This document shows positions 1-12,261 of a stretch of 37,039 nt of DNA, in pieces. Under the pieces are notes generated by a model. That model did no database searches and was not told the origin of the DNA. It saw only the letters and a list, made by a program, of their open reading frames with translations. A program made the position numbers and the translations under genes. How positions within the stretch are numbered: position 1 is the stretch's first letter; every line of letters begins with the position of its first letter. The DNA comes from Rhodoferax sp. (GTDB lineage Bacteria; Pseudomonadota; Gammaproteobacteria; Burkholderiales; Burkholderiaceae_C). The DNA lies in contig JAIFMR010000234.1 in NCBI GenBank assembly GCA_020048255.1, forward strand, positions 1 through 37,039, read 5' to 3'.

Positions 1-497
1 GGCTCATCAGCCAGCAGCACGGCGGGCTGAACCACGAAAGCCCGCGCCAGCGCCACCCGCTGCTGCTCACCACCCGACAGCACTTTGGGGTAATGTCCCA
101 GGCGTTGCGACAGGCCGACGCGTGCCAGCATGTCGGTCGCCGCCTTGCGTGCATCGCGTCGGTTGGCTAACTCCAGCGGTAACATAACGTTTTCAAGAGC
201 CGTCAAGTTGCCCAGCAATTGGAAGCTTTGAAACACAAATCCAATTTTTTGAGCCCGCAGTTCCGCCCTTGCATCCTCTGTGATGGCAAACAAATCTTGT
301 CCGGCCAGGCGAACGGTCCCGCGGCTGGGTGTATCCAAACCAGCGATGATCGACAGCAAGGTGCTTTTGCCTGAGCCCGAGGCACCGACAATAGCCACTG
401 TTTCTCTCTGATTCAAACGAAAATCGATATCCCGCAAGATGTCGAGCTCACCGGTGGAGTCGACGACAGACTTGAAAACGTGCTCGACCGAAATAAT
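1..497 (-). CDS. ABC transporter ATP-binding protein, YbbA/LolD-like (partial, 3' end beyond window; no usable start codon found)
   Basis: Minus-strand translation gives IISVEHVFKSVVDSTGELDILRDIDFRLNQRETVAIVGASGSGKSTLLSIIAGLD...LSGGEQQRVALARAF...AVLLADEP (Walker A, ABC signature, Walker B). Divergent from tesA, as ybbA-tesA is in E. coli. Absent from the ORF track because it runs off the edge. Confidence 0.9.
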   Translation of the reverse strand, partial: MISVEHVFKSVVDSTGELDILRDIDFRLNQRETVAIVGASGSGKSTLLSIIAGLDTPSRGTVRLAGQDLFAITEDARAELRAQKIGFVFQSFQLLGNLTALENVMLPLELANRRDARKAATDMLARVGLSQRLGHYPKVLSGGEQQRVALARAFVVQPAVLLADE

Positions 498-536
498 GCA
501 ATCTGACAGCTGGCCGTCGCAGGGATTAACAGCTCT

Positions 537-1133
537 GTGCTGGCAGCCCAGGCACCTGTTGCCAAAAAGCCGGGCATTCCAACGATTTTGGTGGTGGGCG
601 ACTCACTGAGTGCCGAGTATGGCCTCAAGCGTGGCACCGGCTGGGTTGCCCTGCTGGAGAAGAAGCTTGCTGTAGAAAAGGTCGAGGCCAAGGTGGTGAA
701 CGCCAGCATCAGCGGCGACACCACTTCAGGTGGGCGGGCACGCTTGGGCGGTTTGCTCAAGCAACATCGACCCCACTTGGTAGTGATCGAGTTGGGTGCC
801 AACGATGCGCTGCGCGGCTTGCCACTGGCCATGACCCAGGACAATTTGACCGTGATGACACAGGATGCCCAAAAGGTGGGTGCCCGGGTCTTGTTGCTGG
901 GTATGCAAATGCCACCCAATTACGGGCGCGAGTATGGCCAGCAATTGACCGACATGTATGCCCAGGTGGCCAAAGCCAACAGGGCGTCGCTGGTGCCCTT
1001 TTTTCTCAAAGGGGTAGCTGATGTTCCCGACAGTTTGAAATGGTTTCAGGCGGACCGGATCCATCCCCTGGAGGCGGCGCATCCGGTGATATTGGCCAAC
1101 ATCTGGCCCGAGCTCAAGAAAGGATTGCGATGA
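537..1133 (+). CDS. tesA: Acyl-CoA thioesterase I / lysophospholipase L1-like esterase (SGNH hydrolase); N-terminal signal peptide appears truncated
   Basis: GDSLSAEYGL block, GANDALRGLP block and C-terminal DRIHPLEAAH. ORF begins at GTG 537; the in-frame upstream codons read QLAVAGINSS after a TGA at 504-506. Confidence 0.88.
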   Translation: MLAAQAPVAKKPGIPTILVVGDSLSAEYGLKRGTGWVALLEKKLAVEKVEAKVVNASISGDTTSGGRARLGGLLKQHRPHLVVIELGANDALRGLPLAMTQDNLTVMTQDAQKVGARVLLLGMQMPPNYGREYGQQLTDMYAQVAKANRASLVPFFLKGVADVPDSLKWFQADRIHPLEAAHPVILANIWPELKKGLR

Positions 1134-2206
1134 GCCTGACCCCGATACCAGCTGCCGACGTCATCCATCGACTCAGCGAATTTGATGCCATCATTGACGC
1201 TCGCAGCGAAGACGAATTTGCAGAGGATCACCTGCCGGCTGCCGTGAACTGGCCGACCCTGAACGACGAACAACGCCGCGACGTGGGCACGCAGTACAAA
1301 CAGGTCAATCCGTTTGAAGCCCGTAAACGCGGCGCCGTCATGGCCGCACGCAATATTGCTGCGCACATTGAGCGCGAATTGATGGACAAACCGAAAGACT
1401 GGAAGCCATTGATCTATTGCTGGCGCGGCGGGCAGCGCAGCGGGTCCTTGTCACTGGTCTTGGGCCAAATCGGCTTCCGCGTGACCTTGATCGAAGGCGG
1501 CTATAAGGCATTCCGGGCGGCTCTTGTGCAAGATATTGACCGGCTGGTGCCGCCATTGCGTTTTCAAGTGGTTTGCGGCCCCACAGGTTCCGGCAAAACC
1601 CGCTTGTTGCAGGCGTTGGCCCGTCAAGGCGCGCAGGTGTTGGATCTGGAGGATCTGGCCAACCACCGCAGTTCCGTGCTCGGCGGCATTCCAGGCCTGC
1701 CACAACCCAGTCAAAAACACTTTGACACACGGGTCTGGGATACCCTGCGTCGATTTGACCCGGCGCGGCCCGTTTATGTGGAGAGTGAAAGCAAGAAAGT
1801 GGGTAACGTCGCGATCCCCACCCGTTTGGTCGAACTCATGCGTCAAAGCCCCTGTCTGAATTTGCAACTGCCGGACACCGAACGGGTGGCGCTGTTGATG
1901 GAAGACTATGACTATCTGGTGCGCGATGTGGACTATTTTTGTGGACGTCTGGCAGTGCTGACCGCGCTCAAAGGACGTGCCGTGATTGAAGGCTGGCAAA
2001 CACAGGCGCGAGCTGGCGAATTGGCGCAAGTGGTGCAAGACTTGCTCACCCATCACTACGACCCGTCTTACCTGCAGTCCATGCAACGCAACTTTGTGCA
2101 GTTCAAAGACGCAAAAATAATAGCGCCCAAGGACCGCTCCATGGGCGCTATGACCGAGTTGGCTTGTCAGGTTCTGGGCATTCTGTCAGGCAACGCGAGC
2201 ACCTGA
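1130..2206 (+). CDS. selU: tRNA 2-selenouridine synthase (rhodanese + P-loop)
   Basis: Rhodanese-type YCWRGGQRSGSL and P-loop CGPTGSGKTRLLQ. ATG at 1130 overlaps the tesA TGA (ATGA), so the ORF-track start at 1040 is probably too long. Confidence 0.9.
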   Translation: MSLTPIPAADVIHRLSEFDAIIDARSEDEFAEDHLPAAVNWPTLNDEQRRDVGTQYKQVNPFEARKRGAVMAARNIAAHIERELMDKPKDWKPLIYCWRGGQRSGSLSLVLGQIGFRVTLIEGGYKAFRAALVQDIDRLVPPLRFQVVCGPTGSGKTRLLQALARQGAQVLDLEDLANHRSSVLGGIPGLPQPSQKHFDTRVWDTLRRFDPARPVYVESESKKVGNVAIPTRLVELMRQSPCLNLQLPDTERVALLMEDYDYLVRDVDYFCGRLAVLTALKGRAVIEGWQTQARAGELAQVVQDLLTHHYDPSYLQSMQRNFVQFKDAKIIAPKDRSMGAMTELACQVLGILSGNAST

Positions 2207-2222
2207 ACCCACACCTGCGTGT

Positions 2223-2402
2223 TCAAACGGGCGGGTTACTGCCCTCTACCGGCGCATCGGCTTCGTTGTCGTTGTCAGGTGAATCAGAAGCAGCACCCTC
2301 ACCCACCTTGCGCTGGGCTTTTTCTTTCAGCTTTTCTTCTTTCTTCTTCTTTTTTGCCAGTTCTTTCTGACGTTTTTCGTAGCCGTAATTAGGTGTTGCC
2401 AA
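2223..2402 (-). CDS. 59-aa lysine/glutamate-rich small protein of unknown function (TTG start), not in the ORF track
   Basis: Minus-strand translation: MATPNYGYEKRQKELAKKKKKEEKLKEKAQRKVGEGAASDSPDNDNEADAPVEGSNPPV*. Lies 40 nt downstream of the metC-like gene on the same strand. Confidence 0.7.
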   Translation of the reverse strand: MATPNYGYEKRQKELAKKKKKEEKLKEKAQRKVGEGAASDSPDNDNEADAPVEGSNPPV

Positions 2403-2442
2403 TGTGATCTTTCAAGTTAAGGTGTGCATTTTACCCGGTGGC

Positions 2443-3648
2443 TCAGCGCAGAACACGCAGCGCCTGATCCAGATCTGCCCGCAAATCATCGACGTCTTCG
2501 AGCCCGATCGAAAAACGCACCAGAGTGCCTGGTCTCAGATGCGCCGGCCAGTGGCTGCGCATGGTGCTCAATGCGTAGGGCATCACCAAGCTCACCGGGC
2601 CGCCCCAGCTGTAGCCAATTTTGAACAACACCAGCGCATCGCAAAACGCATCAACTTGCGCTTGGCTGTATTCAGGTTGAAAAATCACACTGAACAAACC
2701 CGCTGCTCCGCCGGGCCCCATTTTGCACAGTTGTTGCCAATGAAGATGACCTGGAGAATCTGGCAAAGCCGGGTGCAGGACCTGGGCAAATTCAGAGCGG
2801 TTCAGGCTCCAGTGTGCCAATGCCCGCGTGGTTTCGTCATGGGCCTTGTAGCGCAACACCAGGCTGGGCAGGCTGCGCAGGACCGCTTCGGCATCGTTGG
2901 CCGCCACGCCCAGCCCCAAGCGCATGTGGCACAGCTTGATCTTCATGTGCAGGCGCTCATCGGTGGTGATGATGCTTCCCATGAGCACATCGCCGCCGCC
3001 ACTGGGGTACTTGGTCAGGGCGTGGGTCGAGATGTCAACAGACACAGCCGGTTGGAGGCCAGGCTGTAGGTCAAATGGCTGAAACGCCAAGCCCGCCCCC
3101 CAGGTGTTGTCCAGCGCGCAAAGCACACCTGCTGCCTTGCAAATATGCACTTGCGCCACCAGGTCTGGAAACTCCAGAGTCACCGAGCCCGCGGCCTCCA
3201 GCCACACCAGACGGGTTTGTGGCCCGATTTTGTCAGCCAAGTCCTGCGGCTGCATGCTGTCATAAAACCGGTGGGTGATGCCCCAGCGCGCCAATTCACC
3301 CTCAGCCAGCGCCTTGTTGGGGCCGTAGGCGTTATCCGGAATCAGTACCTCGTCGCCGGACTTCAGCAGGGCCAGCGCCACCGTGGCAATAGCCGCCAGG
3401 CCACTGGGCACCAGCAGGCATTGGTGACCGCCTTCCAGGGTGCACAGGCGTTCCTCCAGCGTGTAGGTGGTGGGCGTGCCGTGCAGGCCATAGGTGTAGG
3501 CAGTTTTATCCTTCCACTCAAAATGGCGCATGGCTGCCACATTGGGGAAATACACGGTAGACGCCTTGAAAACCCCGGGCTGGGGTGCCGCAAAACCTTC
3601 AGGCGGCGTGTAGGGATGGTGAATCAGTGAGGTACTGGAAACAGGCAT
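2443..3648 (-). CDS. metC: Cystathionine beta-lyase / Cys-Met metabolism PLP-dependent enzyme
   Basis: YGLHGTPTTYTLEERLCTLEGG and PLP-lysine motif STHALTKYPSGGGDVLMGS. Start taken at the internal MPVSSTSL; ORF track extends to 3666. Confidence 0.85.
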   Translation of the reverse strand: MPVSSTSLIHHPYTPPEGFAAPQPGVFKASTVYFPNVAAMRHFEWKDKTAYTYGLHGTPTTYTLEERLCTLEGGHQCLLVPSGLAAIATVALALLKSGDEVLIPDNAYGPNKALAEGELARWGITHRFYDSMQPQDLADKIGPQTRLVWLEAAGSVTLEFPDLVAQVHICKAAGVLCALDNTWGAGLAFQPFDLQPGLQPAVSVDISTHALTKYPSGGGDVLMGSIITTDERLHMKIKLCHMRLGLGVAANDAEAVLRSLPSLVLRYKAHDETTRALAHWSLNRSEFAQVLHPALPDSPGHLHWQQLCKMGPGGAAGLFSVIFQPEYSQAQVDAFCDALVLFKIGYSWGGPVSLVMPYALSTMRSHWPAHLRPGTLVRFSIGLEDVDDLRADLDQALRVLR

Positions 3649-3653
3649 GCGGG

Positions 3654-4178
3654 TCAAACGCTCCACTTTTGAATCAGTTGCTCGGGTTTCATGCTGTCGT
3701 AGCCTTCAAATGGCTGGTGAATCCACGGGTTGGTAGGCAAGAAATCGACACAGTAGTCCGGCGTGAACGTGGACAAGGCTTTGGTCCAGATCACCGCACT
3801 GCGCAGCTCGGTGATAGGTTTGTAGTTGTTCTTCAGCTGCTCAATCACGGCATTGAGCGTGTGGCCGGAGTCGGCCAAGTCATCCACCAGCAGCACCTTG
3901 CCAGCAATCTGACCTTTGGGCGTGGTGATGTAGTGGGCAATATCGAGCTGGCCTTGCACTGTGCCCGCCTCAGAGCGATAGGAGCTGGTGGACATGATGG
4001 CCAGCGGCTTGTCAAACACCCTCGACAAAATGTCCCCTGGACGCATGCCACCGCGTGCCAAACACAAAATGGTGTCGAACTGCCAGCCTGACTGGTGCAC
4101 CTTGATGGCGAGCTTTTCGATCAGGTTATGGTACTCGTCGTAGCTCACATACAGGTGTTTACCGTCTTCTGTCAACAT
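3654..4178 (-). CDS. Phosphoribosyltransferase (xanthine/hypoxanthine PRT family)
   Basis: PRPP-binding motif VLLVDDLADSGHTL. Start at MLTEDGKHLYVSYDEY with an AGGAG Shine-Dalgarno just upstream. Confidence 0.85.
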   Translation of the reverse strand: MLTEDGKHLYVSYDEYHNLIEKLAIKVHQSGWQFDTILCLARGGMRPGDILSRVFDKPLAIMSTSSYRSEAGTVQGQLDIAHYITTPKGQIAGKVLLVDDLADSGHTLNAVIEQLKNNYKPITELRSAVIWTKALSTFTPDYCVDFLPTNPWIHQPFEGYDSMKPEQLIQKWSV

Positions 4179-4189
4179 GAAGTGCTCCT

Positions 4190-4240
4190 GAAAAAATAGC
4201 TTATTACGCAACAAAGATGTGGGCTAGAGGCCAATTTCAT
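4190..4240. repeat. Short dispersed intergenic repeat, copy 1 (AAATAGCT-N19-GGGC...GG...TTT type)
   Basis: GAAAAAATAGCTTATTACGCAACAAAGATGTGGGCTAGAGGCCAATTTCAT; same two blocks and the same 19-nt spacing as 26231-26282. Confidence 0.5.
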
Positions 4241-4254
4241 TTACAAGGATGGCC

Positions 4255-4275
4255 GGGCAGCAGCTTGAGCTGCCC
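4255..4275 (-). terminator. Hairpin downstream of purA, possible terminator/processing site without a clear U tract
   Basis: Perfect 7-bp stem GGGCAGC/GCTGCCC with loop AGCTTGA, right after the purA stop (4281). Confidence 0.4.
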
Positions 4276-4280
4276 AGCCT

Positions 4281-6766
<2,486 letters not shown>

Positions 6767-6823
6767 GTGGTGGAGGTGGGCTGTTAAAACCCAGATTTTA
6801 CCGGGCGAATGTCGCTGATTTTG

Positions 6824-7024
6824 TTAAATCAACCACCAAATCGACACAACACCTAGCAGCAAACTGCACAAGCCGAAAAATCGCAGCTGGCCATCGTCCA
6901 GGCGCAAAATTTGCTGAATGGTTTGACGCCAGGTGGCTGGCGACACAAAGGGCATGAAGCCCTCAATGATCAGCACCAGAGCGATGGCGAGCCAGAAGGT
7001 GGTGCCATCCAAGCCACCGTCCAT
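6824..7024 (-). CDS. DUF2065 (YjeT-like) small membrane protein
   Basis: 66 aa with two hydrophobic segments, between hflC and hisZ; DUF2065 commonly sits by hflKC. Confidence 0.8.
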   Translation of the reverse strand: MDGGLDGTTFWLAIALVLIIEGFMPFVSPATWRQTIQQILRLDDGQLRFFGLCSLLLGVVSIWWLI

Positions 7025-7026
7025 GG

Positions 7027-7926
7027 CTATTTTTTACCCGCAACCGCAGGGCCGTTGCCGCGCATGGTCTTGAAAAAATCAGAACTGCTCGGGTCCAGCA
7101 CCATCACGTCACTCTTTTTGGAGAAGCTCGCCTTGTAGGCGTCCAGGCTGCGGTAAAACTGTGCAAACTGCGGGTCACGGCCAAAGGATTCGGAGTAAAT
7201 GCGCGCGGCTTCGGCGTCGCCCTCACCCTTGATCTTCTGGGCGTCACGGTAGGCATTGGCCACCGTGACCTCGCGCTGACGATCCGCATCTGCACGGATT
7301 TTTTCACCTTCGGCACCACCGGTCGAGCGTAACTCGTTGGCGACACGTTTACGTTCCGCTTCCATTCGACGGTAAACCGACTCGGTGATGGCGTCGACAT
7401 AGTCCACACGGGTGATGCGCACGTCCACCACATCAATGCCCCAAGGCTTGGCACCTCGCACCTGGCTCAGGACCTCGCCCTTCACATCGTCCATCAAAGC
7501 TTCACGCTTGGCTGACAACAACTCCTTGACCGTGCGTTTGTTGATTTCTTCCTGAAAGGCGTTGCGCACCACGCGGTTCAGTTGGCTGGCACCTGCGGCC
7601 TCGGTGGTACCGACGTTGCGGATGTATTGGGTTGGCTCAGAAATTCGCCAGCGAACATACCAGTCAATCACCACACGCTGCTTTTCAGCTGTTAACACGG
7701 GTTCGTTGTCGGTGCTGTCCAGCGTCAACAAACGCTTGTCAATGTAAGAAACGTTTTGAAACGGCGGCGGCAACTTGAAGTTCAGGCCCGGCTCGGTGAT
7801 CACGTCCTTGATCTGGCCCAAGGCAAAAACCACACCGAACTGCCGCTGGTCCACGACAAACAAGGTGGAACTGGCAATCGCCAAAACAAACAAAATACTT
7901 GAAAAAATAAAACCTAAGCGATTCAT
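7027..7926 (-). CDS. hflC: Protease modulator HflC (SPFH/band 7)
   Basis: VDQRQFGVVFALGQI, GIDVVDVRITRVDYVDAITESVYRRMEAER. Confidence 0.95.
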   Translation of the reverse strand: MNRLGFIFSSILFVLAIASSTLFVVDQRQFGVVFALGQIKDVITEPGLNFKLPPPFQNVSYIDKRLLTLDSTDNEPVLTAEKQRVVIDWYVRWRISEPTQYIRNVGTTEAAGASQLNRVVRNAFQEEINKRTVKELLSAKREALMDDVKGEVLSQVRGAKPWGIDVVDVRITRVDYVDAITESVYRRMEAERKRVANELRSTGGAEGEKIRADADRQREVTVANAYRDAQKIKGEGDAEAARIYSESFGRDPQFAQFYRSLDAYKASFSKKSDVMVLDPSSSDFFKTMRGNGPAVAGKK

Positions 7927-7934
7927 GGGAGCTC

Positions 7935-9287
7935 CTAGCGAGTTTCGCGCGTGCGTGCGCGCGCAGCGTCACGGGCACGGGCGTCTACGGGCACGGTCGG
8001 GTCAAGGGCCGGACTGGTGGGGTTGGCAGCGATCGGAGCAGGTGCAGCCGACACGTCTTGGGAGACTTGACCAGTCATCTGGACCAGCTTGTCCAAGGGC
8101 AAATAGAGCAAGTTTGACCCCTGCTTGGAGTCCACCATGACTTTGGTCACGCTGCTGTAAATTTGTTGCATGGTGTCGATGTACATGCGGTCGCGGGTCA
8201 CTTGGGGCGCCTTTTGATACTCCACCAACACGGACTTGAAGCGTTGAGAATCACCTTGGGCCTGAGCCACGATCCGCGCCTTGTAAGCGTCAGCCTCTTC
8301 CTTCAGGCGCGATGCGGCACCGACTGCGCGCGGTATCACGTCATTGGCATAGGCTTGCGCTTCGTTCTTGGCTCGCTCACGCTCTTGCCCGGCTTTGAGC
8401 ACATCGTCAAACGCCGCCTGCACTTGCTCGGGCGGACGCACGCCGCCTTGCTGCAAATTGATGCCCACCACTTCGATGCCCACTTTGTAGCGGTCGAGTA
8501 TCTTCTGCATCAGTTGCCGCACCCTGGGTGCAATCTGGTCGCGTTCATCAGACAGGGCGCTGTCCATACGCATCTTTCCGACCACTTCACGCACCGCCGT
8601 TTCGGCAGCCTGCACCACCGCATCGGCGGGGTTTTTGCTCTCAAACAGAAATGCCCGAGCGTCATTGAGCCGGTATTGCACGGCAAACTTGATTTCGACG
8701 ATATTCTCGTCTTCCGTCAGCATGGCGGACTCGCGCAAACCCGTTGCCTTGATGATGGTGTCACGGCCCACATCGACCGACCGGATCTGGGTCACAAACA
8801 CCAATTCGTGACGTTGCACCGGGTAGGGCAAACGCCAGTTGAAACCTGCACCTGCCGTCGAGTGGTATTTGCCAAATTGAGTAATGACGGCTTGCTGACC
8901 CTCCTGCACGATAAAAAAGCCGGTCCCCAGCCAGATCAGCACGGCCACACCGGCAATCAGGCCCGCGCCAATACCGGCGCTCTTCATGTCAGGTTGAAAA
9001 CCACCTGGACCGCCAAAACCGCCTCCGCCTGATCCGCCCCCAGACGGCGCGCCGCGACCCGGCTGTTTCGAATTACCAAAAAGACCCCCGAGCTTGCGGT
9101 TGAAGTCACGCCACAGTTCATCCAAATCGGGCGGGCCTTGATTGGGACCTTGCCGCGGCTTGCGCTCTTCGGTGTTGCGGGGTGGTGCCTCGGGTGGGTT
9201 AGCTTGGGGACGATCGGCATCGCCACTGGCGGTGTCAGCAGGTTTGTCATCGCCACGACCCCACCTGGGGTCATTGAGATTGAACAT
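7935..9287 (-). CDS. hflK: FtsH protease activity modulator HflK
   Basis: MFNLNDPRWGRGDDKP start, Gly-rich N-terminus, VQEGQQAVITQFGKY, GVRPPEQVQAAFDDV. ORF-track start 9344 likely too long. Confidence 0.95.
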   Translation of the reverse strand: MFNLNDPRWGRGDDKPADTASGDADRPQANPPEAPPRNTEERKPRQGPNQGPPDLDELWRDFNRKLGGLFGNSKQPGRGAPSGGGSGGGGFGGPGGFQPDMKSAGIGAGLIAGVAVLIWLGTGFFIVQEGQQAVITQFGKYHSTAGAGFNWRLPYPVQRHELVFVTQIRSVDVGRDTIIKATGLRESAMLTEDENIVEIKFAVQYRLNDARAFLFESKNPADAVVQAAETAVREVVGKMRMDSALSDERDQIAPRVRQLMQKILDRYKVGIEVVGINLQQGGVRPPEQVQAAFDDVLKAGQERERAKNEAQAYANDVIPRAVGAASRLKEEADAYKARIVAQAQGDSQRFKSVLVEYQKAPQVTRDRMYIDTMQQIYSSVTKVMVDSKQGSNLLYLPLDKLVQMTGQVSQDVSAAPAPIAANPTSPALDPTVPVDARARDAARARTRETR

Positions 9288-9383
9288 TCCTCTGATGCGT
9301 TGCGGCACGAGTGCCAGGCTAAAAGCGGGTAATTGAAGTTTCATCGGATCAACTCTTGTCTAATGGAGGGCGATTGTGCCGAA

Positions 9384-10586
9384 TCAGGTGTCAGCCTCAA
9401 GAGTTTGAGGGAAATGCGAAGCGGGCGGCGCAGTGGTCTTGGCAAGAACGGCATCTGTCAACAGTTGGCGCAACTCTGCCAAACCTTCGCCAGCCTGAGC
9501 ACTTAAAAAGATTCGGGGGGTCAACTTGCCATCAAGCTCATAGCTATCCCGCAGAACCGATGGGCGGCAATCGGACGCAACCGCGTCGAGTTTGTTAAAC
9601 ACCAGCACTTGAGGCACATCGCCAGCGCCGATCTCATGAAGTACCCGTTGCACCTCGGAGATTTGAGTCAGGTAGTTTTCGCTCGAAAAATCAACCACTT
9701 GCAAAAGGAGGTCAGCGTCCACGGCCTCCTGCAAGGTCGCCTGAAACGCATCGATGAGTCCGTGCGGCAAATCACGAATGAACCCCACGGTATCCGACAG
9801 AGAAATCATGCGACCAACGTCGCCGAGGTAAAGCTGGCGGGTGGTTGTATCCAAGGTGGCAAACAATTGGTCTGCCGCGTAGGCACGCGCCTTGACCAAG
9901 GCGTTGAACAAGGTGGACTTGCCTGCGTTGGTGTAACCCACGAGGGAAATATTGAAGGTATCCCGACGGTCACGCTGTCGCCTTTGCGTGTGGCGCTGGC
10001 GTTTGACTTTGATCAGGCGCTCCTTGATGCGCTTGATGTTGTCACCAATCATCCGGCGATCAAGTTCGATCTGGGTTTCACCGGGGCCACCGCGCATACC
10101 GATACCGCCACTTTGACGTTCCAGGTGCGACCAGCGGCGGACCAGCCGGGTGCTCAAGTATTGAAGCCGGGCCAGTTCAACTTGCAATTTGCCCTCGTGA
10201 CTGCGCGCACGCTGTCCAAAAATTTCAAGAATCAGCAAGGTTCGGTCGTTGACGGGCAACTCCAGATGGCGTTCCAGGTTACGTTGCTGGGCCGGGCTCA
10301 AACTTTGGTCAAACAAAATTTCCTGCACACCCAACTGAGCGGCGAGCATCTTGATTTCGTCTGCTTTGCCACTGCCAATGAACAGGGCTGCATCTGGCGC
10401 ACGGCGTTTGCAAGTCACCCGGGCAACCGGTGTCAAACCAGCAGTCTGGGCTAGCAGGCCAAGCTCTTCTAACTCGGCATCAAAGTGGGGAAGTCCAAAA
10501 TCAACACCCACCAGCAAGGTGGGTGTTGTCTTGTGCTCAGGCTGCGGCAGGTTGGTCACCCTCAGCGGCTGTGAAATTAACGGCAC
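9384..10586 (-). CDS. hflX: GTPase HflX
   Basis: [37 protein letters not shown]. Start uncertain (10586, or in-frame GTG about 10559); overlaps hfq. Confidence 0.94.
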   Translation of the reverse strand: MPLISQPLRVTNLPQPEHKTTPTLLVGVDFGLPHFDAELEELGLLAQTAGLTPVARVTCKRRAPDAALFIGSGKADEIKMLAAQLGVQEILFDQSLSPAQQRNLERHLELPVNDRTLLILEIFGQRARSHEGKLQVELARLQYLSTRLVRRWSHLERQSGGIGMRGGPGETQIELDRRMIGDNIKRIKERLIKVKRQRHTQRRQRDRRDTFNISLVGYTNAGKSTLFNALVKARAYAADQLFATLDTTTRQLYLGDVGRMISLSDTVGFIRDLPHGLIDAFQATLQEAVDADLLLQVVDFSSENYLTQISEVQRVLHEIGAGDVPQVLVFNKLDAVASDCRPSVLRDSYELDGKLTPRIFLSAQAGEGLAELRQLLTDAVLAKTTAPPASHFPQTLEADT

Positions 10587-10785
10587 GCCCAGGAACGATG
10601 GTGGATATGGCGTGTTTGTAGACCATTTGAGTCACAGTGTTGCGTAGCAGCACCACGTATTGGTCGAACGATTCGATTTGCCCTTGAAGCTTGATCCCAT
10701 TGACAAGATAAATAGAGACTGGAACATGTTCTCGACGCAGGGTGTTGAGAAAGGGATCTTGCAAAAGTTGGCCTTTGTTGCTCAC
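10537..10785 (-). CDS. hfq: RNA chaperone Hfq
   Basis: [45 protein letters not shown]...[10 protein letters not shown]. Confidence 0.98.
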   Translation of the reverse strand: MSNKGQLLQDPFLNTLRREHVPVSIYLVNGIKLQGQIESFDQYVVLLRNTVTQMVYKHAISTIVPGRAVNFTAAEGDQPAAA

Positions 10786-10826
10786 GATATTCTCCGTGTT
10801 CGGATAATTAAAGAAGAGTTCACGAT

Positions 10827-10842
10827 ACCACAGACATGTGGT
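10827..10842. other. Perfect 6-bp inverted repeat in the der-hfq spacer
   Basis: ACCACA-GACA-TGTGGT, upstream of hfq on the minus strand. Confidence 0.4.
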
Positions 10843-10904
10843 TCATTAACGTCAGATACTGCAAAGCCTTGACAAATTTGTACGATTAGAAGCGTTCAAA
10901 GGGG

Positions 10905-12242
10905 TCAATTGGCCTTGTCTGCGAATGGGTTGGCCGAGGTTTTCATCTCGATGCGCAACGGCGTTCCCACCAAGTCGAATTCCTTGCGAAAACGACCCTC
11001 GAGAAAGCGCTTATAGGCCTCTGTCACATGCTCCAGCGAGTTGCCATGAATCACAATCACCGGTGGATTCATACCCCCTTGATGTGCGTAGCGTAACTTG
11101 GGCCGGTACATGCCAGCGCGTTTGGGGCTTTGAAATTGCACGGACTCCAATAACAAACGGGTCAACACGGGCGTCGACATTTTGCAGTTGGCCGCTTTGT
11201 AAGCCTGAGCAATCGACGCCCACAAGGGACCCAGACCCTGGCGTTTCTGAGCCGAAATCAGATGCATGTTGGCAAACTTGAGGAAACCCAGACGTGTTTC
11301 GATCGAGCGTTTGACCAGTTCTCGCTGGTAGTCATCCACCGCATCCCACTTGTTGACCGCCAGCACCACAGCTCGGCCATTTTCAAGGACGTAGCCGGCA
11401 ATGTGTGCATCCTGGTCCGTCACGCCCTGGGTTGCATCAATCAGCAGCAAAACCACATTGGCCGACTCAATGGCTTGCAAGGTCTTCACCACCGAGAATT
11501 TCTCGATGGCTTCAAATACCTTGCCACGGCGCCGCAGGCCGGCCGTATCGATCAACTCGAATTTTTGGCCGTTGCGTTCAAAGGGAACAGATATGGCGTC
11601 CCGTGTGGTGCCTGGCAAATCAAATGCGACCAGCCGCTCTTCACCCAACCACACGTTGATGAGTGTGGACTTACCCACATTCGGGCGACCCGCCACAGCC
11701 AGTTTGATCACACCGGGTTCAGCTTCGACCGGTGCATCGTCATCGTCCAGACTCAGTGGCGACAGGGCCAGATCGACCAGCGCCTTGATGCCTTGACCAT
11801 GCGCAGCAGAAATGGCATGCACCTCGCCCAGGCCCAGTTCATAAAACTCCACCAATTGGGCACCTTCGAGCATGCCTTCAGCCTTGTTGGCAGCCAGAAC
11901 GCAGGGTTTGCCCAAGCGGCGCAAATAGTTGGCGATGTCATGGTCTTGCGCCGACACGCCGCCGCGCGCATCCACCACAAAAATAACCACATCAGCCTCA
12001 GCGACGGCCTGGCGGGTCTGCTTGGCCATTTCCTTGTAGATGCCACTGGAGGCGTCGGGTTCAAAACCGCCGGTATCGATGACGATATATTCGTGTGCAC
12101 CTTGCTTGCCGTTGCCGTAGTGACGATCGCGGGTCAAGCCCGCAAAATCAGCCACGATGGCATCACGCGACTTGGTCAACCGATTGAACAGCGTCGATTT
12201 ACCCACATTGGGGCGGCCCACCAAGGCCAATACGGGTTTCAT
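10905..12242 (-). CDS. der: Ribosome biogenesis GTPase Der
   Basis: Two G domains ([27 protein letters not shown]) and C-terminal KH-like domain. Confidence 0.97.
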   Translation of the reverse strand: MKPVLALVGRPNVGKSTLFNRLTKSRDAIVADFAGLTRDRHYGNGKQGAHEYIVIDTGGFEPDASSGIYKEMAKQTRQAVAEADVVIFVVDARGGVSAQDHDIANYLRRLGKPCVLAANKAEGMLEGAQLVEFYELGLGEVHAISAAHGQGIKALVDLALSPLSLDDDDAPVEAEPGVIKLAVAGRPNVGKSTLINVWLGEERLVAFDLPGTTRDAISVPFERNGQKFELIDTAGLRRRGKVFEAIEKFSVVKTLQAIESANVVLLLIDATQGVTDQDAHIAGYVLENGRAVVLAVNKWDAVDDYQRELVKRSIETRLGFLKFANMHLISAQKRQGLGPLWASIAQAYKAANCKMSTPVLTRLLLESVQFQSPKRAGMYRPKLRYAHQGGMNPPVIVIHGNSLEHVTEAYKRFLEGRFRKEFDLVGTPLRIEMKTSANPFADKAN

Positions 12243-12261
12243 AGTGACTTATTGTTTCGCG

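Noticed and set aside
2116-2150. Inverted repeat ATAGCGCCC...GGGCGCTAT near the selU 3' end
   Set aside because: Lies inside the coding frame and the translation (DAKIIAPKDRSMGAMTELA) looks like ordinary SelU C-terminus; it lacks the GGGCTAGAGG block of the dispersed repeat.
2164-2370. + strand ORF of 68 aa ending in a Ser/Phe-rich tail
   Set aside because: It is the antisense of the lysine-rich 59-aa ORF on the minus strand (2223-2402), which has the more protein-like composition.
8163-9032. Long + strand ORF (289 aa)
   Set aside because: Antisense to hflK in high-GC codons; no recognisable domain. Same reasoning applies to 9609..10454, 11262..12338, 12652..13290, 14782..15465, 22528..23202, 31476..32204 and 32238..33008.
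9000-9060. Glycine-rich repeat in hflK
   Set aside because: Typical HflK N-terminal low-complexity region.
10537-10586. hfq-hflX overlap
   Set aside because: The two genes are commonly adjacent; the overlap depends on which hflX start is chosen (a GTG near 10559 shortens it).
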